Below are positions 54,301-62,176 of a stretch of DNA of 64,000 nt, in pieces. The DNA is taken from positions 62,001 through 126,000 of the forward strand of contig CAZEJT010000005.1 in the NCBI GenBank assembly GCA_964512655.1, in the 5' to 3' direction. A program made the position numbers and the translations under genes. Under the pieces are notes generated by a model. The model did not search any database and was not told the origin of the DNA. It saw nothing but the letters and a program-made list of their open reading frames with translations. This stretch comes from VBOC01 sp964512655. Its GTDB lineage: Bacteria; Bacteroidota; Ignavibacteria; UBA10030; SZUA-254. Positions within the stretch are counted from its first letter, which is position 1, and each line of letters begins with the position of its first letter.

Positions 54301-54680
54301 AGCGGATCGGAAAACAGCACGGGATCGCCATCGAATTTCGAGATGATCAACAGGCGAAGCAGCTGTCCGAGGACGTGAAGGTGCTGCTCTTTGCCGCGGT
54401 ACGCGAGATCCTTGTGAACGTTATCAAGCACGCCGAAGCAAAGCATGCCGCCGTCGGGCTCTCGAGATTGGACGGGACGATGCGGGTGGAGATCTCCGAT
54501 GACGGCAAAGGGTTCGACGGCGCGCGGAAATCTGAGTCGGCCTTCGGAGGCGGAGGTTTCGGATTGTTCAATATCAGGGAGCGCCTCACCTACCTTGGAG
54601 GTCGTTTGGATATCCGCTCAGAGCCGGGTTCCGGCACCCGCGTCACGATCATTGCTCCTCTTCAGGGTACTTCGGCATGA
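51336..54680 (+). CDS. Propeller-type sensor histidine kinase (Reg_prop, Y_Y_Y, PAS, HisKA_3)
   Basis: 1114 residues if it starts at the TTG at 51336, which the promoter at 51249 supports; an ATG at 51192 adds 48 residues of non-signal sequence. Signal peptide LGRLFLPGLLFVVCESSSFA. Residues about 35-640 are two-component regulator propeller repeats (GLPSNRVTGVVETGDSTVW, DGNLWVATSDG), then a Y_Y_Y domain (about 655-735), a membrane helix (about 741-763), PAS (about 775-885), and the HisKA_3 site SYLHD (His about 919) with an ATPase domain (DDGKGFD, GFGLFNIRERL). This is a periplasmic ligand sensor of a NarL-type system, coupled by ATGA to the regulator gene and divergent from the ABC operon. 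Confidence 0.9.
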   Translation: MSNVTARLGRLFLPGLLFVVCESSSFAQPVRFDEAWRWVEFTTESGLPSNRVTGVVETGDSTVWAVTGAGLAWYDGFRWNLVDSSMGFPGQRVVDAKPFGSRQLLVFSDHTSYIGGRSGFALLPFNEAPDIVPLPPNALLIKRNSSIVKFDNGKVSPFLASSGLTKGKTISLLDTKGGSVWANLFSGMYRLEGGEWKLKIPCDFTHSVLNIVAENERGTGIACMTIPFAKRGLWEWYHGSAPVKNAVERPDDVKSLDVGADDEAIVAYRSGDVKIRQRGVWSLLELQNPDVRDITFVKFRSNGDLWIGTEHGLLLYRRSSSRWRFIKHESPDLRNYTNEIMKTRDGNLWVATSDGVEIRHPNGPVEYVSQIDSRPLFVVTGLAEDEAGGVWISSGSSFGGAYRWDGSRWTHFEVSPDRDGVYIHKIRRDSEGRLWFLGLGENSPGRPSVEPGAFLRTGNAFIPWGEKEGLHNGRVYAFAEGRDGSLWFGTGDGISRWKPRARPHGVPDVRMGDWTRWNHVNGIRSKRVFTLAIDSTQRLWFGDASTVGTGIGFIDQQDSVHYLTVADGLIDDYIWDLNVDPSGRLWVSTADGLCSYANNRWSIFDRQSGLEHPALWPVVPMAGEVYVGTQGGGIAVLNVDASSTPAPLIELDKPTMEGKNILLRWKATAYWGELDPPEIITRYKLRDGGWSPWNRSHEHTFVDLDPGEYTYEVQARGLFGNYGLEGATGSFLVPSPMYLHPGFLLPTGILSLAVIGLGIVLLIRKRNHDIALRKSEEKFRTVAEMTSSAIFIYHDSRILFVNSGAVNLTGFTRSDLFAKAYFDLLHADDRVRLQREEVAEPDAISGPHRYEARIITKDGRERWVDCTSGWIHFEGHPVRLATAFDITNRKMAEGKLRSLASELSMTEERERRRMASYLHDVIGQTLSLTKMKIRTLQKSKPSAEHEQSLADIRDLIEQSISDTQTLTFELCPPILYELSFEAAIEWLTERIGKQHGIAIEFRDDQQAKQLSEDVKVLLFAAVREILVNVIKHAEAKHAAVGLSRLDGTMRVEISDDGKGFDGARKSESAFGGGGFGLFNIRERLTYLGGRLDIRSEPGSGTRVTIIAPLQGTSA

Positions 54681-55339
54681 GTATGGAAAAATCTGTTACC
54701 CGCATACTGCTCGCCGACGACCACAAGCTTGTTCGCGAGGGCTTGCGCAGCATCCTCGAGAATGAGCTTCACATGTCTATTGTCGGGCAGGCCGAAAGCG
54801 GCCGATCTATTATTCATCTGGCACACACGCTCAAGCCCGATCTTGTCATTATGGATATTTCCATGCCCGAGCTCAACGGAATTGAGGCGACACGGCAGAT
54901 TGTGGGAGATATACCCGGGGTTCGGGTCATCGCACTTTCGATGCACTCAGAGAAACGGTATGTTTCCGAAATGCTCTCCGCCGGAGCGTCTGGGTACCTC
55001 CTCAAACACAGCGCCGTCGACGAGCTCGGGCTCGCTATCAAGACCGTACTGGCGAACAAGATTTACGTTAGCCCGGATATCGCGGGCATCGTCGTGGAAG
55101 ATTATCTCCATCATCTCGCATCTTCCGGGGGCGCCAAGCCGGAACTGACCGCACGGGAGCGTGAAATCCTCCAGCTCATCGCAGAAGGAAAATCCACGAA
55201 GGACATAGCGGCCACCCTACACGTCAGCATCCCTACCGTAGATACCCACAAACAGCATATAATGGAAAAGCTCGACCTCCACAGCATCGCCGAGCTCACG
55301 AAATACGCAATTCGTGCAGGCCTGACCTCGCTGGAGTAA
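54677..55339 (+). CDS. NarL/FixJ-family response regulator
   Basis: 220 residues. A receiver domain (1-125) with acidic pocket LADDH, phospho-acceptor Asp60 (DLVIMDISMP) and the switch Lys in GASGYLLKHS. A LuxR-type helix-turn-helix follows (about 150-215; LTAREREILQLIAEGKSTKDIA). It overlaps the sensor kinase gene by 4 bases (ATGA), so the pair is a translationally coupled two-component system. Likely targets include the divergent ABC operon, judged from position only. Confidence 0.95.
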   Translation: MSMEKSVTRILLADDHKLVREGLRSILENELHMSIVGQAESGRSIIHLAHTLKPDLVIMDISMPELNGIEATRQIVGDIPGVRVIALSMHSEKRYVSEMLSAGASGYLLKHSAVDELGLAIKTVLANKIYVSPDIAGIVVEDYLHHLASSGGAKPELTAREREILQLIAEGKSTKDIAATLHVSIPTVDTHKQHIMEKLDLHSIAELTKYAIRAGLTSLE

Positions 55340-55378
55340 TCCGCACCAGCCCCCTTCACCCTAACCTCCCTTCCTGAT

Positions 55379-55429
55379 CATTCCGCCGTTCTGCGGCGGA
55401 ATGCGCCTTTCGGCTCTCCGCGCCGTTTT
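55379..55429 (+). repeat. Palindrome family 2, copy 1
   Basis: CATTCCGCCG (55379-55388) pairs with CGGCGGAATG (55394-55403), followed by a stretch containing GGCTCTCCGCGCC. It resembles the sequence at 62120-62167. It also lies 40 bases after the response-regulator stop and may terminate transcription. Confidence 0.65.
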
Positions 55430-55590
55430 AGCCTGAACGCTGCTTCTCATGTATTTCCAGCCGAGGAATCATGGATTCCACTATTGTCCCCCCGGCGCAC
55501 CTTCCTTACTTTGCTCAGCATTCGACCCCGTCCATCAGGCCGGGATAAGTCTGTCGAACCACATCAGTACAGCACATCAAACAAGTCAGC

Positions 55591-55917
55591 ATGGCTTTCC
55601 AGGGAGAGACGCCGGGTGGAGGACAACTCTATTCACGCGTGACCTATCCTAACCCTTTCAGCCCATCAGGAATCGAATTTGACTTGCCTCAGCAAGCCAC
55701 CGTGTCATTGACGATCCTCGACAGCGAAGGGCACGAAGTAGAGACACTCCTAAAGAACGAACAGTTCGATTCAGGCACTCATCACGTAGAAATCGCTTCG
55801 TTACCCTGGGCGAAAAACCTCTCCCGGCCGCATCAAGCCTTCTATTATAGACTCGTTGCGGAATACGGGGGCGAGAGCCACGTCGACACCAAGAAACTGA
55901 TCCTTGCGGAATCCTGA
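55591..55917 (+). CDS. Orphan T9SS-type sorting domain protein
   Basis: 108 residues that are almost entirely a type A sorting domain: YPNPFSPSGIEFDLP, TVSLTILDSEGHEVETLL, and the LILAES end in place of the usual KKLLLIK. There is no signal peptide and an in-frame stop lies at 55546, so the N-terminal cargo part is missing. It may be a remnant of a broken secreted protein or a small protein with its own use. It lies just upstream of the giant PKD-rich T9SS gene. Confidence 0.5.
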   Translation: MAFQGETPGGGQLYSRVTYPNPFSPSGIEFDLPQQATVSLTILDSEGHEVETLLKNEQFDSGTHHVEIASLPWAKNLSRPHQAFYYRLVAEYGGESHVDTKKLILAES

Positions 55918-55960
55918 CCCGAGCCACCGAAACCCATCCATCTCACCGAAAGGAAGTACG

Positions 55961-58900
55961 ATGAAACATCTCCGACTCGTTGTAGTGCTGCTGTGCTGCC
56001 GCCTCGTTCTGACGATGGCCTACAGTCAGAACTGCCCTCCGGGCAGTCCGTACCCGAATCCACAGATCGTCCCTTCATTTATGCCCGATTCGAGCTGTCT
56101 CGACAGCTCTCGGAACGGCGCGCAACCTGACGACAAACATACGTGCCTCGGCGCATGCGAACATTCGTTCACGACCTATTGCACGCAAACGGCCACGGGC
56201 AACACCTACCTTTGGAGCGCAGCAGGCGGAACCATCATCGGGAGCGTCACAAACAACTGCGTCACGGTGTTGTGGGGACCTGCTGGCCCCGGCTCGATCA
56301 CAATCACGGTGACAAATAGTTTCGGATGCACCGCAACGAAGGAGCAATGCGTCAAGATCATTAATTCTCCGATCGCCGCATTCTCCGTACCATCCAATGT
56401 TTGCAAGAATGTCCCGCTCAGCTTTCTCAACCAGTCGCTCAATGCAATCAGCTATTTCTGGGATTTCGGAGACGGCGGCACCTCGACGCTGGTTAATCCG
56501 ACACATACCTATACTATCCCCGGCGTGCACGTGGTAACTCTCGTCGCAACGAATAAGTGCGGTTGCAAAGATTCCGTCCAGCATACCGTGACGGTGAGTA
56601 ATCTTTCCGGTCCGGTCATCTCATGCCCGGCAACCGTGTGCGCCAATGCTCACGCCTGCTATTCTACGCTTTCGGGATGTCCCACCGCAGTGTACCACTG
56701 GATAGTCAACGGCGGAGTGATTGTCGGTCCCGCAAATCTGAACAACATTTGTGTCCAATGGGGTCCCGGTCCTCTCGGAACGATCTCACTCTACATTACC
56801 GGCTGCGACAGCGTGTGTTCCGATACGACAACGGTAACGATTCCGATCATCTCGACGAACGGACCCATCACGGGGAATCCAAATCCCTGCATGAACGCCA
56901 ATGAAATCTACAGCCTTCCCCTCTGGCCCGGGACGTATTACAACTGGACGCTCTCAGGCGGCGGCACGATCGTTTCCGGACAAAATACGAATGCCATCTC
57001 GATTACCTGGGGGTTGACTCCGGGAACGTACACCCTCTCCGCAACATGGAACAACATCCTTCTCGGGTGCGGAGGAAATGCGACAATCATCATCAACGTC
57101 AAGGGCCCCTTCCAGATGTTTGGATTGCCCGGCCCGTTCTGCATCGGCTCCTCGACGAATTTCTTTGCGTCCAGCAATTCCAACTGGACGGTGACGGGCG
57201 GAACTTTCACAGGCAACGGTACTAACGCAATCGTCGTCACCTGGACAACCGGAGGAACGCAGACCGTTACCGCGAATTCTCTCACGCCGAGCCTCTTCTG
57301 TAATCCCAGCGCCAGCATGACCGTTACGGTTGCGACGGTGCCTCCCGCGGTTTCCATCGCTGGACCGGCGGTAATTTGCCCCGGAGGAACCTACCAGTAC
57401 ACGGCAACAACCTCTGGGCCCGGATTCACTCTATTGTGGACTGTTACCGGCGGAACGATCGTCGGCTCGAACGCCGCAAATCCCGTCTCGGTGCAATGGT
57501 CAGGCCCGGGGACGGTCTCTGTTCAACAGGTGATGACGACTCCTCCCTACTGCCCGTCGCCTGCCGTCTCGTACCCTGTGACGGTCTTTAACATTCCAAA
57601 CATCGTAGGAAGCAACAACGTCTGCATGGACCAGACTACGACGTTCACCGCCGGACCTCCGAATCCGGGCATCAATTTCCAATGGTCCATCGTCGACGGA
57701 TCCAATAATCCCTCTGCCGCGGGAAGCATCACCAGCGGACAGGGGACGAATCAGATCAGCGTACTGTGGCATGGACCCGGCGGAACGGCAGTCGTCAAAC
57801 TGAAGGTGTGCAGCACCACGCTCACATTCAACGTCACGATCAATCCGAAGCCGAATGCGTCGATCTCGATGTCGGGAAAGGTGTGCAACCCGGGCGGCCA
57901 GGTAATCCTCACCGCGAGCGCCGGCACTCAGTGGTCGTGGAGCACCGGTGCAAACACGCAGGCAATCATCGTAACTGCGCCCGGACCGTATTGGGTCGCC
58001 GTGAAGAACTCCTTCGGATGCTGGGACACCGCGCGAATCACCGTGCCGGTGAGCCCGGGTCCAACTGCGAGCATCTCCACCCCCAATCCGACGTCTTTCT
58101 GTACGCCGCCGGCTCCGGTATTCACAGATACTCTCTATGCATTGCAGGGGACGGGCTACACATACCTCTGGTCTCCGGGAAACCAGACCACTCCCACGAT
58201 CACGGTATCTGCGACCGGCTCATACTTCTGCGTCGTGACCGACGCGAACGGCTGTATGGCAACATCGAACATCATCAACATCACGGCCGCTCCATGCCCT
58301 CCTCCGACGCCCTGTACTCCGGCTCCCGGCGCATCCATCAGCTTTACCATTACAACGCCGATCTGCAACCCTGTTCAGTTCAACGGGTCATCCTCCGGCC
58401 TGACCTCGCTCAGCTGGAACTTCGGCGATCCTCTCAGCGGGGCGAACAATACGTCCGCATTAACCAATCCGACGCACCTCTTCACATCGGCGGGTTGGTA
58501 TACGGTAACATACACCGGGATCGATGCGAACACCTGCGTCCACACCGTGTCGCAGGCGGTACCTGTACCGCTCGCGGCAAACTTCAGCTTCGCCGGCGTG
58601 TGCGGAGTGATGAATTTCACGGATAATTCTACGTACCTGCCTCCGAACCCGATCACGTCGTGGAACTGGACATTCCCGAGCGGCACTCCGCCCACGTCCC
58701 TTCTCCAGAATCCGACCGTTACCTGGACGACGCCCGGCACGTATAACGTAACGTTGACGGTGTCGAACGGGACGTGCAACGTTTCGATTACAAAACCTGT
58801 AACCATCGCGCCTCCGCCGAGCGCGGCGTTCAACATACCGAGCCAGGCCTGTGCGGGAACGGATGTCATGATGCTGGGTCCGGGTGCGCCGATCGTGAGC

Positions 58901-61762
58901 TGGCTCTGGAATTTCGGCGATGCTCAGACTTCACAGTTGCAGAACACTTCTCACGCCTGGGCAACTCCGGGGACTTACATCGTCACCCTCACGGTCAAGG
59001 ATTCGAGCAACTGCACGGCCACCGCCAAGGATACCATTACGATCGTGGCGCCCTCGACGAATTGCCCGATAAACCCGACGAATCCGCCCCCTGTTTGCCA
59101 AGGCGGCTCCGTGCTCCTGACGGCGACCGCCGCGAGCGGCTACCAGTGGCAACTGAACGGAAATAATATCCTCAATGCGAATAACCAGACCTATTTGGCA
59201 ACAGTGACGGGGACGTACACTGTCATCGACACCGATGCGGGTGGATGCATCTGCGTCTCACCGCCCGTCAACGTGGTCGTAAATCCGCTGCCGCCCGCTA
59301 CGATCACTCCAAGCGGTTCCCCCAATCTGTGCGGAGGAGGAACGATTACTCTGTCGGCGCCGGCAGGACCTTACTCGTATCTCTGGTCGAATGGTTCGAC
59401 GACACAGAGCATCACTCTCCTGCTTAATACCCCGGGTGCCTATCCGTTCACGGTGACTGTGACCGATTCCAACCTCCCTCCCTGCTCGCAATCCTCGGCG
59501 CCATTTACCGTCAACGTCTGGCCATCTCCGGCGCCGCCAATCATTACTGCGAGCGGCCCGACCGCATTGTGCAAGGGCGACTCCGTAACTCTCACCAGCT
59601 CGTATGCCGTCGGCAACACGTGGAATACCGGAGCCACGACCCAGTCGATCACGGTCCACTTGCCCGGTGTCTACACAGTGACCGTCATCAATAACCACGG
59701 TTGCTCCGCAAGCGCGAGCATCACCGTCAAATCGAACGTGCCGAACCTCAGCCTCTATCCGTTCGGATGCGACAAGCTGTGCGACACGGTGAAAATCCCT
59801 GGCCCGATCGGTCCTTACATCGGCTACTATACATATCAGTGGTTCTTCAACGGCAATCCGATTCCTCCGCCGAACGGAACCAATGATACGCTCACGCCGA
59901 TTGGGAGCGGCACATACACGCTGATCCTGACCGGCCCCGGCCCGACGTTCTGCAAAGATACATCCGGCCCTTATAACCTGACATTGCACGACTGCGACAG
60001 CCTGCATTGTCATGGCAAGATCTGCGGCCGGAAGTGGAACGACGCCAACGGAAACCACAAGTTCAACTATGGCACGGAATTCGGGATCCCGAACTGGAGA
60101 ATCTGTCTGGTGAAGTGCAACATCGATAACTATCCCACGAAGGATACGATCATGTGCACGAAGACGGACTCTCAGGGATTCTACTGCTTCTACAATCTCT
60201 GCGCGGGCGATTACTGCGTCGTAGAGGAGGGGCGGCCCGGCTGGCAGCAAACCTGGCCCATCTCGCCGAAATTCTACCACGTCACGATCACAGACAGCGG
60301 GACGATCAGCGGGCTCGACTTCGGGAACAAAAAGAAGTGCATCGATATCATCATCACGCACGATACCGTGGGCGTTGGCCATGGCGTGGTGCTCGATGCC
60401 GGCTCAGTGATCCCGCAGGAGTACCCCTGGCCCCTCAAGATATCATATTCAGACAATTCCGGTGCCCCACCGGTGCCCGTCTTTGAGGGATTCTACACAA
60501 ACAATGTGATCATCCAGCCGTTCATCCCGTGCCCGCCCGGGACGTACATCATCAAGAGAACGCACCTGGCGAATTACAACTTCGACCGGATCTACGTGAA
60601 CGATACATTGCGGTCCGATAACGGAGACTCAGTCATCGTGAGCGTTCAGGATTCTTCCGGCGGTGCGACGATTCTGCTCCTGAACGTGTACGTGCCCGAT
60701 ACGGCCGTGAAATTCCGCAGCTTCACCGTGGATCAGCTTGCCGGGACCGACCAGGCGAAGCCCGTCAAGAAGCCGAAACCGGGCAAGCCGGTGACAATGC
60801 CGAATACCGCAAACGTGATCGACGAGATCTACAAGCAGGGCGGAGCTTTGCTCGTGGGATCGCCGGCGCAGTTGAATTCGGCGGGCAAGGAGAAGGGATA
60901 CCTCCAGCCCGCGAAGCAGAGCGATGTCTTCAAGACGTTGAACACCAAGGGCATCACTCACACCGGCAAGCCTCGCGGATTCGACTTCATCAAGGGCAAG
61001 CCGATCCTGAAGCGCCAGAAGTCTCTGCCGGCAACGAAGTTCAATAACCGGTTGATGGCGAACCTCCTGGCTCTGCAGGTGAACATCGCGGCGAGCGCAA
61101 CATCGCCCCCGAAGACTCCAGCGGGCTTTGGAGATCTGCTGTACGACCACGGTCCGGAAGACCCGTTGAGCGGCATGACGGTCAATGAGATTGCCGACTA
61201 CGCGAGCGATCTCATGACGAACTGGGAGTTCAATGATTCCACTGCGTTCATCGGGCTTAACGCGACCGTCGAGATGATCAACGGTGCATTTGCGAAGCCC
61301 CTGCCCTTCGACAGCACCGATACTCTGGTGTGGACGGGGTCCGGCAAGTTCCAGCTCTCCGGCGCAAGGGCTCTTCTGGACGTCCCGTTCCTCTCGCAGA
61401 TGACGGGGATCGTGCCGACGACGCAAAAGATTCATCCCAAGCCAGGATCTCAGGAGCCGTCGAGGTTCGTGTTGAACCAGAACTATCCTAATCCGTTCAA
61501 CCCGACGACGACGATCTCGTTCACGCTTCCTTCAGAGGCGACCGTGACGCTGAAGATATATAATATCCTCGGCCAGGTTGTGGCGACACTGATCGACAGG
61601 GAAGTGATGGATGAAGGTGACGGACAGGTGGATTTCGATGCCCATAAGCTCTCCTCGGGCGTCTACTTCTACCAGCTGACTGCCCAGTCGACTCCGGATG
61701 TGGAGAGCGGAGTCCTGGGTCAGACGTACTTCAGCACGAAGAAGATGCTGCTCCTGCGGTGA
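55961..61762 (+). CDS. Giant PKD-rich secreted T9SS protein
   Basis: 1933 residues; AAGGAAG precedes the ATG at 55961, which begins the signal peptide (VVVLLCCRLVLTMAYS). The bulk (about 50-1330) is a run of Ig-like and PKD domains (for example ISYFWDFGDGGTSTLVNPTH and LSWNFGDPLSG), rich in Cys, Asn, Thr and Gly. A SdrD B-like module follows (GRKWNDANGNHKFN and SQGFYCFYNLCAGDYCVVEE), then a unique region, and a C-terminal sorting domain (YPNPFNPTTTISFTLP, end KKMLLLR). Similar architectures are surface adhesins or matrix components; adhesion is an inference. The gene ends with a strong terminator at 61887. Confidence 0.92.
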   Translation: MKHLRLVVVLLCCRLVLTMAYSQNCPPGSPYPNPQIVPSFMPDSSCLDSSRNGAQPDDKHTCLGACEHSFTTYCTQTATGNTYLWSAAGGTIIGSVTNNCVTVLWGPAGPGSITITVTNSFGCTATKEQCVKIINSPIAAFSVPSNVCKNVPLSFLNQSLNAISYFWDFGDGGTSTLVNPTHTYTIPGVHVVTLVATNKCGCKDSVQHTVTVSNLSGPVISCPATVCANAHACYSTLSGCPTAVYHWIVNGGVIVGPANLNNICVQWGPGPLGTISLYITGCDSVCSDTTTVTIPIISTNGPITGNPNPCMNANEIYSLPLWPGTYYNWTLSGGGTIVSGQNTNAISITWGLTPGTYTLSATWNNILLGCGGNATIIINVKGPFQMFGLPGPFCIGSSTNFFASSNSNWTVTGGTFTGNGTNAIVVTWTTGGTQTVTANSLTPSLFCNPSASMTVTVATVPPAVSIAGPAVICPGGTYQYTATTSGPGFTLLWTVTGGTIVGSNAANPVSVQWSGPGTVSVQQVMTTPPYCPSPAVSYPVTVFNIPNIVGSNNVCMDQTTTFTAGPPNPGINFQWSIVDGSNNPSAAGSITSGQGTNQISVLWHGPGGTAVVKLKVCSTTLTFNVTINPKPNASISMSGKVCNPGGQVILTASAGTQWSWSTGANTQAIIVTAPGPYWVAVKNSFGCWDTARITVPVSPGPTASISTPNPTSFCTPPAPVFTDTLYALQGTGYTYLWSPGNQTTPTITVSATGSYFCVVTDANGCMATSNIINITAAPCPPPTPCTPAPGASISFTITTPICNPVQFNGSSSGLTSLSWNFGDPLSGANNTSALTNPTHLFTSAGWYTVTYTGIDANTCVHTVSQAVPVPLAANFSFAGVCGVMNFTDNSTYLPPNPITSWNWTFPSGTPPTSLLQNPTVTWTTPGTYNVTLTVSNGTCNVSITKPVTIAPPPSAAFNIPSQACAGTDVMMLGPGAPIVSWLWNFGDAQTSQLQNTSHAWATPGTYIVTLTVKDSSNCTATAKDTITIVAPSTNCPINPTNPPPVCQGGSVLLTATAASGYQWQLNGNNILNANNQTYLATVTGTYTVIDTDAGGCICVSPPVNVVVNPLPPATITPSGSPNLCGGGTITLSAPAGPYSYLWSNGSTTQSITLLLNTPGAYPFTVTVTDSNLPPCSQSSAPFTVNVWPSPAPPIITASGPTALCKGDSVTLTSSYAVGNTWNTGATTQSITVHLPGVYTVTVINNHGCSASASITVKSNVPNLSLYPFGCDKLCDTVKIPGPIGPYIGYYTYQWFFNGNPIPPPNGTNDTLTPIGSGTYTLILTGPGPTFCKDTSGPYNLTLHDCDSLHCHGKICGRKWNDANGNHKFNYGTEFGIPNWRICLVKCNIDNYPTKDTIMCTKTDSQGFYCFYNLCAGDYCVVEEGRPGWQQTWPISPKFYHVTITDSGTISGLDFGNKKKCIDIIITHDTVGVGHGVVLDAGSVIPQEYPWPLKISYSDNSGAPPVPVFEGFYTNNVIIQPFIPCPPGTYIIKRTHLANYNFDRIYVNDTLRSDNGDSVIVSVQDSSGGATILLLNVYVPDTAVKFRSFTVDQLAGTDQAKPVKKPKPGKPVTMPNTANVIDEIYKQGGALLVGSPAQLNSAGKEKGYLQPAKQSDVFKTLNTKGITHTGKPRGFDFIKGKPILKRQKSLPATKFNNRLMANLLALQVNIAASATSPPKTPAGFGDLLYDHGPEDPLSGMTVNEIADYASDLMTNWEFNDSTAFIGLNATVEMINGAFAKPLPFDSTDTLVWTGSGKFQLSGARALLDVPFLSQMTGIVPTTQKIHPKPGSQEPSRFVLNQNYPNPFNPTTTISFTLPSEATVTLKIYNILGQVVATLIDREVMDEGDGQVDFDAHKLSSGVYFYQLTAQSTPDVESGVLGQTYFSTKKMLLLR

Positions 61763-61886
61763 CGGGGCCTATGCCTAACGCGGGCGTGACTGTGAATTAG
61801 TGGCGTCGCCCGCACTTCCCGCAGGGGTTTGTTTCGGAGGCACTGCGGGCTGAGGGAGTTCGATCAGACTAGCGTGCTATGAAACG

Positions 61887-61924
61887 AAGCCGGTCCCGAT
61901 ATTCTGGGACCGGCTTTGTGTTTT
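61887..61924 (+). terminator. Intrinsic terminator for the PKD-rich gene
   Basis: AAGCCGGTCCC (61887-61897) pairs perfectly with GGGACCGGCTT (61906-61916) over an 8-base loop; TGTGTTTT follows. Confidence 0.8.
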
Positions 61925-61990
61925 CGATTCTGTTCACTCTCAACGCTACGTTCCTCAACGCGGAACCCTTCAACCCGGTAGGCCCCGACT

Positions 61991-62097
61991 GTAGCCGTGG
62001 GCTTTAGCCCGCGCATGACCGATCGCGCCCTAAAGGGCGCGGCTACACAAGAACCGGACTTCTGCTGTTGTAGGCGCGGGCTTCAGCCCGCGTTCTC
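61991..62097. repeat. Cluster of three family-1 palindromes
   Basis: Copy A GTAGCCGTGGGCTTTAGCCC (61991-62019); copy B in inverse orientation, GCGCCCTAAAGGGCGC then GGCTAC (62025-62046); copy C GTTGTAGGCGCGGGCTTCAG (62067-62097). The TTYA/TRAA centre and GTAG edges match the other copies. Confidence 0.8.
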
Positions 62098-62119
62098 GCC
62101 AATACCCACCTTCTCCCTT

Positions 62120-62167
62120 GTTCCGCCGCTCCTGTGGCGGAATGCATCTAGGGGCCCTCCGCGCCCG
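62120..62167 (+). repeat. Palindrome family 2, copy 2
   Basis: TTCCGCC-GCTCCTGT-GGCGGAATGC, then CCCTCCGCGCC. It shares TTCCGCCG, GGCGGAATGC and CTCCGCGCC with the copy at 55379-55429. Confidence 0.6.
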
Positions 62168-62176
62168 GTCTTGTGT

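Larger units (their letters stand above)
61763..62176. other. Repeat-rich intergenic region
   Basis: 414 bases between the convergent PKD gene and the aminotransferase-like gene. It holds the terminator at 61887, three family-1 palindrome copies (61991, 62025, 62067) and one family-2 copy (62120). No gene is seen. Confidence 0.7.

Noticed and set aside
59258..60382. Long minus-strand open frame (374 codons) opposite the PKD-rich gene
   Set aside because: Antisense to continuous PKD and SdrD-like domains; the translation is Arg/Asp-rich and low in hydrophobic pattern, with no recognisable fold.
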